In this document: positions 1 to 7,678 of the stretch, piece by piece
How positions within the stretch are numbered: the first letter of the stretch is position 1
How the letters are laid out: each line of letters begins with the position of its first letter
NCBI GenBank assembly: GCA_007126675.1
Contig: SLAU01000286.1
Coordinates: forward strand, 1 to 12,770
DNA length: 12,770 nt
DNA from: Balneolaceae bacterium
GTDB taxonomy: Bacteria; Bacteroidota; Rhodothermia; Balneolales; Balneolaceae
Reading direction: 5' to 3'
The notes under the pieces: generated by a model
Seen by the model: only the letters and a program-made list of their open reading frames with translations
Databases searched by the model: none
What the model was told of the DNA's origin: nothing
Program-made: the position numbers and the translations under genes

Positions 1-1437
1 CAGCGGTATTTCGAATCAAATAAATCGGGTGAAGTTTATGTAAGGGCAACGGAAGATATCAGCAGGGTTAGAGAATATTTTGGCCCGGTCATCATGTATA
101 CCATTAATACTTTGACTCGGGCAGGTTTTATCATCACCATGATGATTATCGTGAATCCTGCACTGACTCTATGGGCACTGTTGCCACTTCCATTCTTATC
201 AGCATTTGCGTACTGGGTAAGCGGTTATATCAACAAATACCAGATTGTAATCCAGGAACAGTACTCTGACATTGCCGGAAGAGCTCAGGAAGCGTTCAGC
301 AGCATACGTGTAATAAAAGCGTATAACCGTGAAGATTATGAACAGAAACGATTTGAAAGAGAAAGTGAGCTGTACAGAAAGAAAAAGCTTAGGCTCGACA
401 TGGTGGAGTCTTTATTCCATCCAACACTTAACTTTCTGATTGGCACTTCGGTGTTAATTGTGATCTGGCAGGGAGGAATTATGGTGATTGATGATCAGAT
501 CACAGTAGGTAACATTGCAGAATTTGTGATTTATGTTGCATACCTGACCTGGCCTGTGGCTTCGCTCGGTTACACAGTGAATAGGTTTCAAAAGTCGCTC
601 GCATCCTGGGAACGTGTAGACAAAGTTCTTACAGAACCGGTTGACATTGTTGATGAAAAAGATAAAGATATTGTACGGAAAGAGGTTGAAGGAAAAATTG
701 AGTTTCAGAATGTATCATTCAAATATCCGGGAGCAGATGAGTATGCCATACGTGATATTAGTTTCACTATTGAACCCGGAACGAAAGTAGCTTTTGTGGG
801 AAGAACCGGATCTGGTAAAACAACACTTGTGATGTTAATTCCCCGTTTATTTGATACAACCGAAGGAAAGATAAAAGTTGATGATGTTGATATAAAAAAT
901 TGGAGTGTGGAAGAATTGCGGCGCGGAATAGGATATGTTCCACAGGATACTTTTTTATTTTCGACCACGATTCGTGAAAATATTGCCTTTGGTGTAAACG
1001 ATGCCAGCGATGCACAGGTAGAAAAAGCAGCAGAAAATGCAAGAGTTTTAAGTAATATTTTGGAATTTGAGAAAAAATTTCAGACAATAGTAGGTGAGCG
1101 GGGTATAACACTTTCAGGTGGCCAAAAGCAAAGAACGGCTATTGCAAGAGCACTTATTAAAAACCCGGCAATAATAATATTAGACGATTCACTTAGTGCT
1201 GTTGATACAAAAACTGAAGATGAGATATTAAACCATCTCGATAAAAACCGCTCTGAGTCTACTACCATTATGATATCGCACAGAATTTCAACAGTAAAAA
1301 ACGCGGATATAATTTTTTATCTTGAAAACGGTTCAATTATTGAGAGCGGTTCACATAACGAACTGCTCGAGAAGGAAGGACGTTATTCTACAATGTATCA
1401 AAAACAATTATTAGAACAAGAACTTGCTCAAATATAA
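1..1437 (+). CDS. ABC exporter half-transporter, MdlA/BmrC-like subunit (5' truncated by window edge)
   Basis: The reading frame is open from base 1. The first visible residues (QRYFESNKSGEVYVRATEDI) match the coupling-helix region after TM2 of type IV ABC exporters, so roughly the first 100 residues lie outside the window. Several membrane segments follow, then a linker and a nucleotide-binding domain from about base 690. Visible motifs are Walker A GRTGSGKTT (799-825), signature LSGGQ (1111-1125), Walker B IIILDDS (1171-1191) with D-loop SAVD, and the H-loop His (1279-1281). The residue after the Walker B Asp is Asp (1186-1188), not the catalytic Glu. This marks the degenerate-site subunit of heterodimeric exporters such as MdlA, BmrC/YheI or TM287. 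The likely partner is the product of 2755-4545. The protein would sit in the inner membrane and drive ATP-dependent export; the substrate cannot be predicted. Family assignment is secure and the heterodimer assignment is strong inference. Confidence 0.93.
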   Translation, partial: QRYFESNKSGEVYVRATEDISRVREYFGPVIMYTINTLTRAGFIITMMIIVNPALTLWALLPLPFLSAFAYWVSGYINKYQIVIQEQYSDIAGRAQEAFSSIRVIKAYNREDYEQKRFERESELYRKKKLRLDMVESLFHPTLNFLIGTSVLIVIWQGGIMVIDDQITVGNIAEFVIYVAYLTWPVASLGYTVNRFQKSLASWERVDKVLTEPVDIVDEKDKDIVRKEVEGKIEFQNVSFKYPGADEYAIRDISFTIEPGTKVAFVGRTGSGKTTLVMLIPRLFDTTEGKIKVDDVDIKNWSVEELRRGIGYVPQDTFLFSTTIRENIAFGVNDASDAQVEKAAENARVLSNILEFEKKFQTIVGERGITLSGGQKQRTAIARALIKNPAIIILDDSLSAVDTKTEDEILNHLDKNRSESTTIMISHRISTVKNADIIFYLENGSIIESGSHNELLEKEGRYSTMYQKQLLEQELAQI

Positions 1438-1455
1438 ACAAAAACGAAGGTTTAC

Positions 1456-1474
1456 GATTGCCTGAATAGCAATC
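1456..1474 (+). other. Short inverted repeat between ABC gene and rnz
   Basis: GATTGC (1456-1461) and GCAATC (1469-1474) form a perfect 6-bp stem with a 7-nt loop in the 64-nt gap after the first ABC gene. No T-run follows, so this is not a standard intrinsic terminator. It could be an mRNA processing or stabilising stem, or chance. Confidence 0.25.
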
Positions 1475-1501
1475 ATCCCTATTTAAATACAGGAGACAAT
1501 C

Positions 1502-2743
1502 ATGATCATAGTTCCTTTAGGAATAGCATCAGCTACCCCCACAGCTACCCGGCATTTGCCATCCGTTGCCTTATGGCGCGAAGGCGATGTTCATCTTTTC
1601 GATTGCGGGGAAAACACACAAATGAGAATGTTGCAGGCTGGCCTGAAACGCTCAAAAATTACAAACATATTTATCTCACATTTTGATGTAGACCACTACT
1701 CAGGTTTGATGGGTTTGCTTTCAACACTGCAGCTGCAGCGCAGAGATAAGCCGTTAACTATTGTCGCACCCGAAGGGATACAAAAGTTCGTTGAGTGGAA
1801 CCTTGAGTTTTCCGGTACTGAAATCAGCTTTGATATCAATTATGTTGAAATTAAAGAAGACATTGAGGAACAGCGTGTAGTTGATGAAGATGAATACTAT
1901 GTGGAGGCACGGCCTTTGAAGCATACAAAGTTTTGCGTTGGTTACCGATTCCAGGAAAAAGATAAGCCTGGGAAAGTGGATGCCGAAAAAGCTGAAAAAC
2001 TTGGCATAACTGAAGATGAACAGTTCAAAACACTAAAAGCCGGTGAAGATGTAACACTTGATGACGGTACTGTAATCAAATCTTATGATATTGTAGGCCA
2101 TCCGCGGCCGGGAGACAGCTTCGCATATATTACGGATACAAATTATTGCCCGAATGCAGTGAAACTGGCAATGAATACAAATATTCTTTATCACGAAGCA
2201 ACATTCAGTTCAAGTTTAGCTGATAAAGCTGCCGAAACCGGACACTCAACCGCCGAGGATGCAGCAAGAGTTGCAAACGAATCACAAACCAAGCTGCTGG
2301 TTATCTCTCATTTCTCAGCAAGATACACGAATCCGTTTGTGTTGCTGCGCGAGGCCAGAGAGAAGTTTTTCCCGGCATGGCTGGCAACCGAACTGCGGCC
2401 AATCTTTACCGATCCTGCTAAGGAGAAAGGAATTGTTCAGCAGAAGGTTTATTTGAAGGAGATTGATGATAGTAAAAGCGGATCATCAAAAGGGAAGAAA
2501 AGTTCTGACGATAAGCAGAAACGATTTCGCAAGCGAAAGAAGTTTGATAAGAAGAAAGGAAGTTCGCGGCCGAGAAGATCCGACAGCTCAAAACGGAGCA
2601 GAAAATCTGATTATGATTCCAGGAAAAAGTCGGGCAGCGACTACAACAACAGGGACAAGTCAGACAGAAATGACGGAGGCAGTGAACGTAAACCCAAACC
2701 GATCACTCCCAGAACTCCATTTGATGATTTTGACCGGTTTTAA
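1502..2743 (+). CDS. rnz: Ribonuclease Z (tRNA 3'-processing metallo-beta-lactamase-fold enzyme) with long basic C-terminal tail
   Basis: RNase Z cleaves the 3' trailer from tRNA precursors in the cytoplasm. Residues 1-320 follow the family: FDCGENTQMRMLQAG (33-47), the metal motif at 60-65, PLKH (His141), the flexible-arm GHPRPG (199-204), ITDT (Asp212), HST (248-250) and ISHFSARY (His270). The main metal motif reads HFDVDH rather than HxHxDH, so the usual second His ligand is Asp62 (codon GAT, 1685-1687). All other ligand positions are intact. Residues about 325-405 are an extra Ser/Lys/Arg/Asp-rich tail ending in a short acidic-aromatic FDDFDRF. At 413 aa the protein is about 100 aa longer than usual (about 305 aa). 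The ATG has AGGAGA (1491-1496) 5 nt upstream. The gene sits between the two exporter genes, 11 nt before the second. The tail is probably disordered and RNA-binding (inference). Confidence 0.93.
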   Translation: MIIVPLGIASATPTATRHLPSVALWREGDVHLFDCGENTQMRMLQAGLKRSKITNIFISHFDVDHYSGLMGLLSTLQLQRRDKPLTIVAPEGIQKFVEWNLEFSGTEISFDINYVEIKEDIEEQRVVDEDEYYVEARPLKHTKFCVGYRFQEKDKPGKVDAEKAEKLGITEDEQFKTLKAGEDVTLDDGTVIKSYDIVGHPRPGDSFAYITDTNYCPNAVKLAMNTNILYHEATFSSSLADKAAETGHSTAEDAARVANESQTKLLVISHFSARYTNPFVLLREAREKFFPAWLATELRPIFTDPAKEKGIVQQKVYLKEIDDSKSGSSKGKKSSDDKQKRFRKRKKFDKKKGSSRPRRSDSSKRSRKSDYDSRKKSGSDYNNRDKSDRNDGGSERKPKPITPRTPFDDFDRF

Positions 2744-2754
2744 ACATTCAGGAC

Positions 2755-4545
2755 TTGAACAATAAAACTCAATCTAAAGCCGTCGATTCAGAACTGATTC
2801 GGCGGCTTTACTTTTTCTTTAAACCTTACCGCTGGTGGGCAATATTTGCCATTGGGCTAACTTTGGCTGCAGCATTTCTTGGCACTATTCGGCCAAAGCT
2901 TACGCAAATTGCAGTTGACGATTATATAGCTGTCAATGATATCAGTGGCCTGTTATGGATTGTGGCACTCATCGGGCTTGCATTAATTGGTGAGTTCATC
3001 ATTCTTGTAGCCAATACCTATATCACAAGATGGTTCGGGCAGGGAGCACTTTACAGCCTTCGAAATGCTGTATACGAAAAAATCCAGTCGCTGCATGTCC
3101 AGTTTTTTGATAAAAATCCGATCGGACGATTAATTACAAGAACTACCAGTGATATTGAAGCCCTGAGCTCTCTTTTGTCAGACGGGGTTGTAAATATGAT
3201 TGGTGACCTTTTCCGGATTTTCTTCATACTTGGCTTTATGCTGATGATGAGCTGGGAACTTACCATCATATCCATTCTTGTACTTCCCATTCTTTTTTAC
3301 TCAACATTTTGGTTTAAATCTAAAGTAAGAGTCTCGTTTCTTGAGGTGAGAGACCAGATTGCTCGTTTAAATTCTTTTGTGCAGGAACACATCAACGGTA
3401 TGTCGGTGGTTCAGCTGTTTAACAGAGAAGAGACTGAGAAAGAAAAGTTTAAAGACATAAATGCTGATCACAGACGAGCGCATCTCGATACTATTTTCTA
3501 CTTCTCTATTTTTTGGCCTGTTGTTGAAGTACTGGCAAGTATAGCGATGGCATTGGTTGTATGGTATGGAGGAGCGAGAGCTCTTGGAGGAGCCGTGACG
3601 TTTGGTGTACTGCTTGCTTTCATCCAATACGTAAGACAGTTTTTTGCACCGATTCGCGGGCTTTCAGAAAAATACAACACGCTGCAATCAGCGCTGGCAT
3701 CATCAGAAAGAATTTTTGATGTACTTGATACGGAAGACATGGTGCCGGAACCTGAAATTCCGCAAGACAAAGAGAAAGTATCAGGCCATATCGAATTCAA
3801 AAATGTAACTTTCAGGTACAATGAAGATGAAGAAGTGATACTTAAAAACGTATCCTTTGAAGCTAACCCGGGTGAACTGCTTGCTATTGTAGGTGCAACA
3901 GGTGCAGGTAAATCAACCATTATAAATTTACTGCTGCGTTACTATGATATAGATGATGGTGAGATTTTGCTTGATGGAATCAACATTAAAGACATGTCGA
4001 TTAATGGATTGCGAAAACACTTTGGGTTGGTTCTTCAGGATCATTCACTTTTTTCAGGCACTATTCATGACAACATTACTCTCGGGAATGATAATATTTC
4101 GAGAGAGCAGGTTATTAAAGCAGCAAAGGAAGTTGAAGCTCATAATTTTATCAGTAAGCTGCCCGGAACCTATGATTTTGAATTACGGGAACGAGGTGCA
4201 TCACTTTCTATGGGGCAAAAACAATTGATATGTTTCGTACGGGCTATGGTTTATGATCCTGAAATATTAATTTTAGATGAGGCCACTTCTAACGTGGACT
4301 CTGAAACAGAAGAGTTGGTATCGAAAGCTTGTGTTAAAATGATGAAGGGCAGGACATCAATTGTTATTGCTCATCGTTTATCAACTATACAAGGTGCCGA
4401 CCGTATCCTGGTAATGCACAAAGGTGAGATCAGAGAATCCGGTCCGCATCAAAAATTGATAGCGAAAGATGATGGAATCTATCGTAAATTATATGAGTTA
4501 CAATATAAAGACCAGATACTTGTAACGAGCGAACAGAAACCGTAA
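2755..4545 (+). CDS. ABC exporter half-transporter, MdlB/BmrD-like subunit
   Basis: This is a full-length half-transporter (596 aa from the start used). A six-helix membrane domain spans about residues 25-305 (FFDKNPIGRLITRTTSDIE is the coupling region), followed by a nucleotide-binding domain from about 345. Walker A is GATGAGKST (Lys386), Walker B ILILDEATS has the catalytic Glu509, and the H-loop His is His540. The signature is LSMGQ (484-488; Met at 4210-4212) instead of LSGGQ. With the first ABC subunit this predicts one degenerate site (its Walker motifs plus this LSMGQ) and one competent site (this Glu509 plus the partner's LSGGQ). The start is uncertain. No in-frame ATG occurs before the membrane domain. 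TTG at 2755 is the likeliest start; AGGA ends only one base before it. ATT at 2746 is the alternative. Start coupling to rnz termination (stop 2741-2743) is plausible. A sequencing error hiding an ATG cannot be excluded. Confidence 0.93.
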   Translation: MNNKTQSKAVDSELIRRLYFFFKPYRWWAIFAIGLTLAAAFLGTIRPKLTQIAVDDYIAVNDISGLLWIVALIGLALIGEFIILVANTYITRWFGQGALYSLRNAVYEKIQSLHVQFFDKNPIGRLITRTTSDIEALSSLLSDGVVNMIGDLFRIFFILGFMLMMSWELTIISILVLPILFYSTFWFKSKVRVSFLEVRDQIARLNSFVQEHINGMSVVQLFNREETEKEKFKDINADHRRAHLDTIFYFSIFWPVVEVLASIAMALVVWYGGARALGGAVTFGVLLAFIQYVRQFFAPIRGLSEKYNTLQSALASSERIFDVLDTEDMVPEPEIPQDKEKVSGHIEFKNVTFRYNEDEEVILKNVSFEANPGELLAIVGATGAGKSTIINLLLRYYDIDDGEILLDGINIKDMSINGLRKHFGLVLQDHSLFSGTIHDNITLGNDNISREQVIKAAKEVEAHNFISKLPGTYDFELRERGASLSMGQKQLICFVRAMVYDPEILILDEATSNVDSETEELVSKACVKMMKGRTSIVIAHRLSTIQGADRILVMHKGEIRESGPHQKLIAKDDGIYRKLYELQYKDQILVTSEQKP

Positions 4546-4562
4546 ATAAAAATCAAAAGAAC

Positions 4563-4817
4563 ATGTCAGACACAAAAGAATCAATCGAAAAGGAACTAAA
4601 AGACAGGCTGAGTAAAGAAAGAGAAAATTTGGAATCAGTCTATAAAGAGACACTCAAAAAGCTAGAACAAGAGCGGGATCGTCTCTCAAATGATCTTCAT
4701 AGAGAATACGAAAACGCTAAAAAATATGTGAGTGACCATCCTGAAGTGGGAGTTGGCGGCGCATTTGCCGGTGGCCTGCTGATTGGAATCATTCTCACAA
4801 AAATTTTAAAAAGCTAA
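4563..4817 (+). CDS. Small coiled-coil protein with C-terminal glycine-rich membrane anchor (DUF883/ElaB-YqjD-like)
   Basis: An 84-aa protein. Residues about 5-58 are highly charged with heptad-like spacing, consistent with a long helix or coiled coil. Residues 59-82 (DHPEVGVGGAF then AGGLLIGIILTKIL) form a single glycine-zipper hydrophobic segment capped by Lys. This arrangement resembles the DUF883 family (ElaB, YqjD), inner-membrane proteins whose E. coli members associate with ribosomes in stationary phase. The resemblance here is by architecture and the C-terminal motif, not strong identity. It lies 17 nt after the ABC gene and 9 nt before prfB, so it is probably co-transcribed with them. 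No clear Shine-Dalgarno is visible. The gene is likely real; its function is unproven. Confidence 0.75.
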   Translation: MSDTKESIEKELKDRLSKERENLESVYKETLKKLEQERDRLSNDLHREYENAKKYVSDHPEVGVGGAFAGGLLIGIILTKILKS

Positions 4818-4826
4818 ATTTATTTA

Positions 4827-5949
4827 ATGGAACTGAATCTCGATAAGCTGAAAAAAAACCTCGAGCGTGTAGAAACGCTCAGGAGGTATCTTTGACTACG
4901 ATAAAAGAAAAGTTCGCGTAATAGAGCTTCAGGAGCAGACGCAGGATCCTGAGTTTTGGAATGATCCGGAAAAAGCTCAGCAGGTCATGCGTCAGCTCGA
5001 CCATCAAAAAGCACTTGTTGATAAATGGGATGAACTTGATGAGCTGAGAGAGAGCATCAATGTGTATCTACAGTTCATGGATGAGGGCGAAGATGTAAAA
5101 GAAGAGATAAGCACAGAATATGATACGTTCTTATCTAAACTAAAAGATCTTGAACTGCAGAATATGCTGAGCGGTGAGGATGATCATCGCGATGCGATCG
5201 TTACCTTTAATCCGGGTGCGGGCGGTACAGAAAGCCAGGACTGGGGTGATATGCTATTCAGGATGATTACACGCTGGGCTGAAAAAAAAGATTACAAGGT
5301 AAATGTAGTTGAATACCAGGATGGCGATGTTGCAGGCATGAAAAGTGCTACTATAGAAGTAACCGGAAACAATGCCTATGGTTTTTTGAAATCGGAAAGC
5401 GGCACTCACAGGCTTGTACGTATTTCACCTTTCGACAGTAACTCGCGGCGCCATACATCATTCTGTTCGGTATTTGTATCTCCCATAATTGATGATACGA
5501 TTGAGATCAACCTGAATGACAGTGATGTTGAGCTACAGCGATTTCATGCTAGCGGTGCTGGAGGGCAGAACGTAAATAAGGTGGAAACCGGTGTGCGATT
5601 GATTTGGACCGGTCAGTTGTCCGACGGAACCGAGGAACGTGTTGTTGCTGAATGCCAGCAGGAACGATCTCAGCTCAAAAATCGCGAAAAAGCAATGACC
5701 TTGCTTAAATCAAAAATTTACGAGCTCGAAAAAAATATCAAGGAACGAGAAAAACAAAAGCTTGAAGATTCAAAAAGCAGTAATGAATGGGGTTCACAGA
5801 TCAGATCATACGTTTTCCATCCGTACAATATGGTTAAAGATCATAGAACCGATCATGAAACGGGTGATGTACAATCTGTAATGGACGGTGATCTGGATGG
5901 GTTTATGAAAGCTTTTCTGATGAGCCGGGTAGCAGAACAAACCATATGA
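4827..5949 (+). CDS. prfB: Peptide chain release factor 2 (RF2), with programmed +1 frameshift
   Basis: RF2 recognises UGA and UAA stop codons and triggers peptide release. The gene reads as 4827-4892 joined to 4894-5949, giving 373 aa (E. coli RF2 has 365). The first 22 codons end in TAT CTT followed by an in-frame TGA (4893-4895). Skipping T4893 gives L-D-Y-D, exactly as in E. coli RF2. The second part carries the codon-recognition tripeptide SPF (ISPFDSNSRRHTSF), the peptidyl-hydrolysis motif GGQ (ASGAGGQNVNK, with Ala where E. coli K-12 has Thr246), and the C-terminal WGSQIRSYV. The start ATG is 9 nt after the previous gene and has no strong Shine-Dalgarno. The stop overlaps the coaE start by 4 nt (ATGA). 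Automated callers that ignore frameshifting would begin at an internal ATG (4987) and lose 53 residues. Confidence 0.97.
4881..4896 (+). promoter_or_regulatory. prfB: prfB programmed +1 ribosomal frameshift site
   Basis: An internal Shine-Dalgarno AGGAGG (4881-4886), spacer TAT, slippery CTT (4890-4892), stop TGA (4893-4895) and following C (4896) reproduce the canonical RF2 autoregulatory signal. When RF2 is scarce, the ribosome pauses at the poorly read UGA-C and slips +1 into the GAC frame, so RF2 synthesis is controlled by its own level. All elements and spacings match the E. coli site except AGGAGG for AGGGGG. Confidence 0.96.
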
Positions 5950-6536
5950 TTTCGGCAGGTGTAACCGGAGGCATAGGCACTGGCAAAACTATATTCTGTA
6001 GAGAATTAGATGAACTGGGTGCTGAAGTGGTATATGCCGATGATCTTGCAAAAGATATGATGGTTAAAGATCCGGACCTTCGGGAAAAGCTGATCAATGC
6101 CTTTGGAAAGAATACCTATTTAGAAGATGGTTCATTAAATAAAGCACATCTTATAGAGCAGGCCTTTGAAAGCGACCGGGTGGAAGAATTGAATGAAATC
6201 GTTCATCCGGCCCTGCGAAAAAAAACAGAAGATCTGATTCAGAAAGCCAAAAATAATGGAAAGCCTCTGTTTGTTATTGAAGCAGCCGTTTTGCTGAATA
6301 AAGGCCGGCCTGATCATCTGGATAAAATTATACTGATAAAAAGCACCAGAGAGATGCAGATTCAGCGGGTAACTAAACGGGATGCTGCATCAGCAAAAGA
6401 GGTGGTTTCCAGAATGAATAAACAACCTGATTTTGATAAAATTGAACACCTGGCTGACTTTGTTATTTTGAACAACGGTACTATCGACGATCTGAAAGTT
6501 AAAGCAAGAGAATTGTTTACCCGCCTTACACATTAG
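5946..6536 (+). CDS. coaE: Dephospho-CoA kinase
   Basis: CoaE catalyses the last step of coenzyme A biosynthesis: ATP-dependent phosphorylation of the 3'-OH of dephospho-CoA. The P-loop is GGIGTGKT (8-15). AD at 31-32 corresponds to the catalytic Asp (Asp33 in E. coli); the preceding Asp of the common D-A-D motif is Tyr30, a variation I recall in Bacteroidota-type enzymes. Other family signatures are VIEAAVLL, RMNKQ in the lid region and ADFVILNNG near the C terminus. The length of 196 aa is normal. The ATG overlaps the prfB stop (ATGA, 5946-5949), which suggests translational coupling. No defect is seen. Confidence 0.95.
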   Translation: MISAGVTGGIGTGKTIFCRELDELGAEVVYADDLAKDMMVKDPDLREKLINAFGKNTYLEDGSLNKAHLIEQAFESDRVEELNEIVHPALRKKTEDLIQKAKNNGKPLFVIEAAVLLNKGRPDHLDKIILIKSTREMQIQRVTKRDAASAKEVVSRMNKQPDFDKIEHLADFVILNNGTIDDLKVKARELFTRLTH

Positions 6537-6615
6537 AAAATCTGAATAGAAATACATTTTCTTGTTTAGTACATTTCCCTTTATATGAGAGCTAATAAAA
6601 AAGGGGAAACGTATT

Positions 6616-7641
6616 ATGTCTGCCAAATCAAATAAACTTGTTACACTGGATGAATATATTATTCAGTCACAAAACCGGTTTCCGGGAGCCACCGGTGAAC
6701 TTTCGCAATTATTAAGGGATATTGGGTTAGCTGCTAAAATTATTTCAAGAGAGGTAAACAAGGCGGGTATAACCAGTCTTTTAGGAGCTGATGGTTCAAC
6801 GAATATACATGGCGAATCAGTAAAAAAGCTTGATCTTTTTGCAGATCAACAACTCATTTCAGCGCTCGACAGGTCTTTGATTACCTGTATGGTAATCAGT
6901 GAAGAAAATGATGGTATTGTAAGGCTTAACAGCCAGGGGGGTAAATATATCGTGTACCTTGATCCGCTCGACGGTTCATCAAACATTGATGTAAATGTAT
7001 CGATCGGAAGTATTTTTTCGATCTATATGAGAGAGGCACGATTTGATCCGAATCTTGTAGAAAGCGATGCATTGCAGCCGGGTGTCCGCCAGGTTGCTGC
7101 CGGTTATGTACTTTACGGTTCAAGTACAATTATGGTGTATACAACCGGAATGGGAGTATCTGCTTTTACCCTCGATCCAAGTATCGGCGAGTTTATTCTT
7201 TCTGATGATGATTTTCAGATGCCGGAGCATGGAAGAATATACAGTATCAATGAGGGCAGCTATAATTCCTGGGAGTTAGGATTGAAAAAATACATCAAAT
7301 ATTGCCAGGAAGAGGATGATGAAACCGGCAGGCCATACAAAGCAAGATATATCGGGTCGATGGTAGCGGATGTTCATCGTACACTCATCAAGGGGGGTAT
7401 TTTTATCTACCCGGCCAGCAAACGCTATCCGAATGGTAAACTGCGGCTGATGTATGAGTGCAATCCACTCAGCTTTATCATTGAACAGGCGGGCGGAATC
7501 TCAACAGACGGAGAACGCCGGATTATGGAAATAATGCCGGATGCACTTCACCAGGAAACACCGATATTTATCGGGTCGAAAAAGAACGTTGAGAAAGTTA
7601 AAGAGTTTTTAAAGGAATACAGAGAAGAGGTTGTAAGCTAA
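6616..7641 (+). CDS. fbp: Fructose-1,6-bisphosphatase class I
   Basis: This enzyme hydrolyses fructose 1,6-bisphosphate to fructose 6-phosphate in gluconeogenesis, in the cytoplasm. At 341 aa it is the usual length. Metal and catalytic motifs are present: SEEND (Glu96, Glu97), the signature DPLDGSSNIDVNVSIGSIFS (Asp116, Asp119), the substrate-binding region YIGSMVADVHRT (245-256), KLRLMYE (275-281) and the metal ligand Glu290 in EQAGG. GGGGA (6603-6607) lies 8 nt before the ATG, one of the better Shine-Dalgarno sites in the window. The 79-nt gap after coaE leaves room for its own promoter, though I cannot identify one with good spacing. The gene is followed by a composite repeat and a convergent gene. 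Confidence 0.97.
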   Translation: MSAKSNKLVTLDEYIIQSQNRFPGATGELSQLLRDIGLAAKIISREVNKAGITSLLGADGSTNIHGESVKKLDLFADQQLISALDRSLITCMVISEENDGIVRLNSQGGKYIVYLDPLDGSSNIDVNVSIGSIFSIYMREARFDPNLVESDALQPGVRQVAAGYVLYGSSTIMVYTTGMGVSAFTLDPSIGEFILSDDDFQMPEHGRIYSINEGSYNSWELGLKKYIKYCQEEDDETGRPYKARYIGSMVADVHRTLIKGGIFIYPASKRYPNGKLRLMYECNPLSFIIEQAGGISTDGERRIMEIMPDALHQETPIFIGSKKNVEKVKEFLKEYREEVVS

Positions 7642-7678
7642 TAGGCCTTAGTTCGATATAAGATCGATAATCTAAAAA

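Noticed and set aside
2463..2765. 100-codon plus-strand ORF in another frame within the rnz tail
   Set aside because: It is a by-product of the repetitive Lys/Arg/Ser/Asp codons of the RNase Z tail. The product is low-complexity and unrecognisable, and the rnz frame is continuous with the conserved domain.
6033..6041. Tyr30 replacing the first Asp of the CoaE D-A-D motif, considered as a defect
   Set aside because: The Asp aligned with the catalytic residue (Asp32) is present and I recall similar variants in Bacteroidota enzymes, so it is not evidence of inactivation.
6562..6587. Possible fbp promoter (TTGTTT and TATATG)
   Set aside because: The spacing is 14 nt, shorter than a working sigma-70 promoter, and the hexamers are weak matches in AT-rich DNA.
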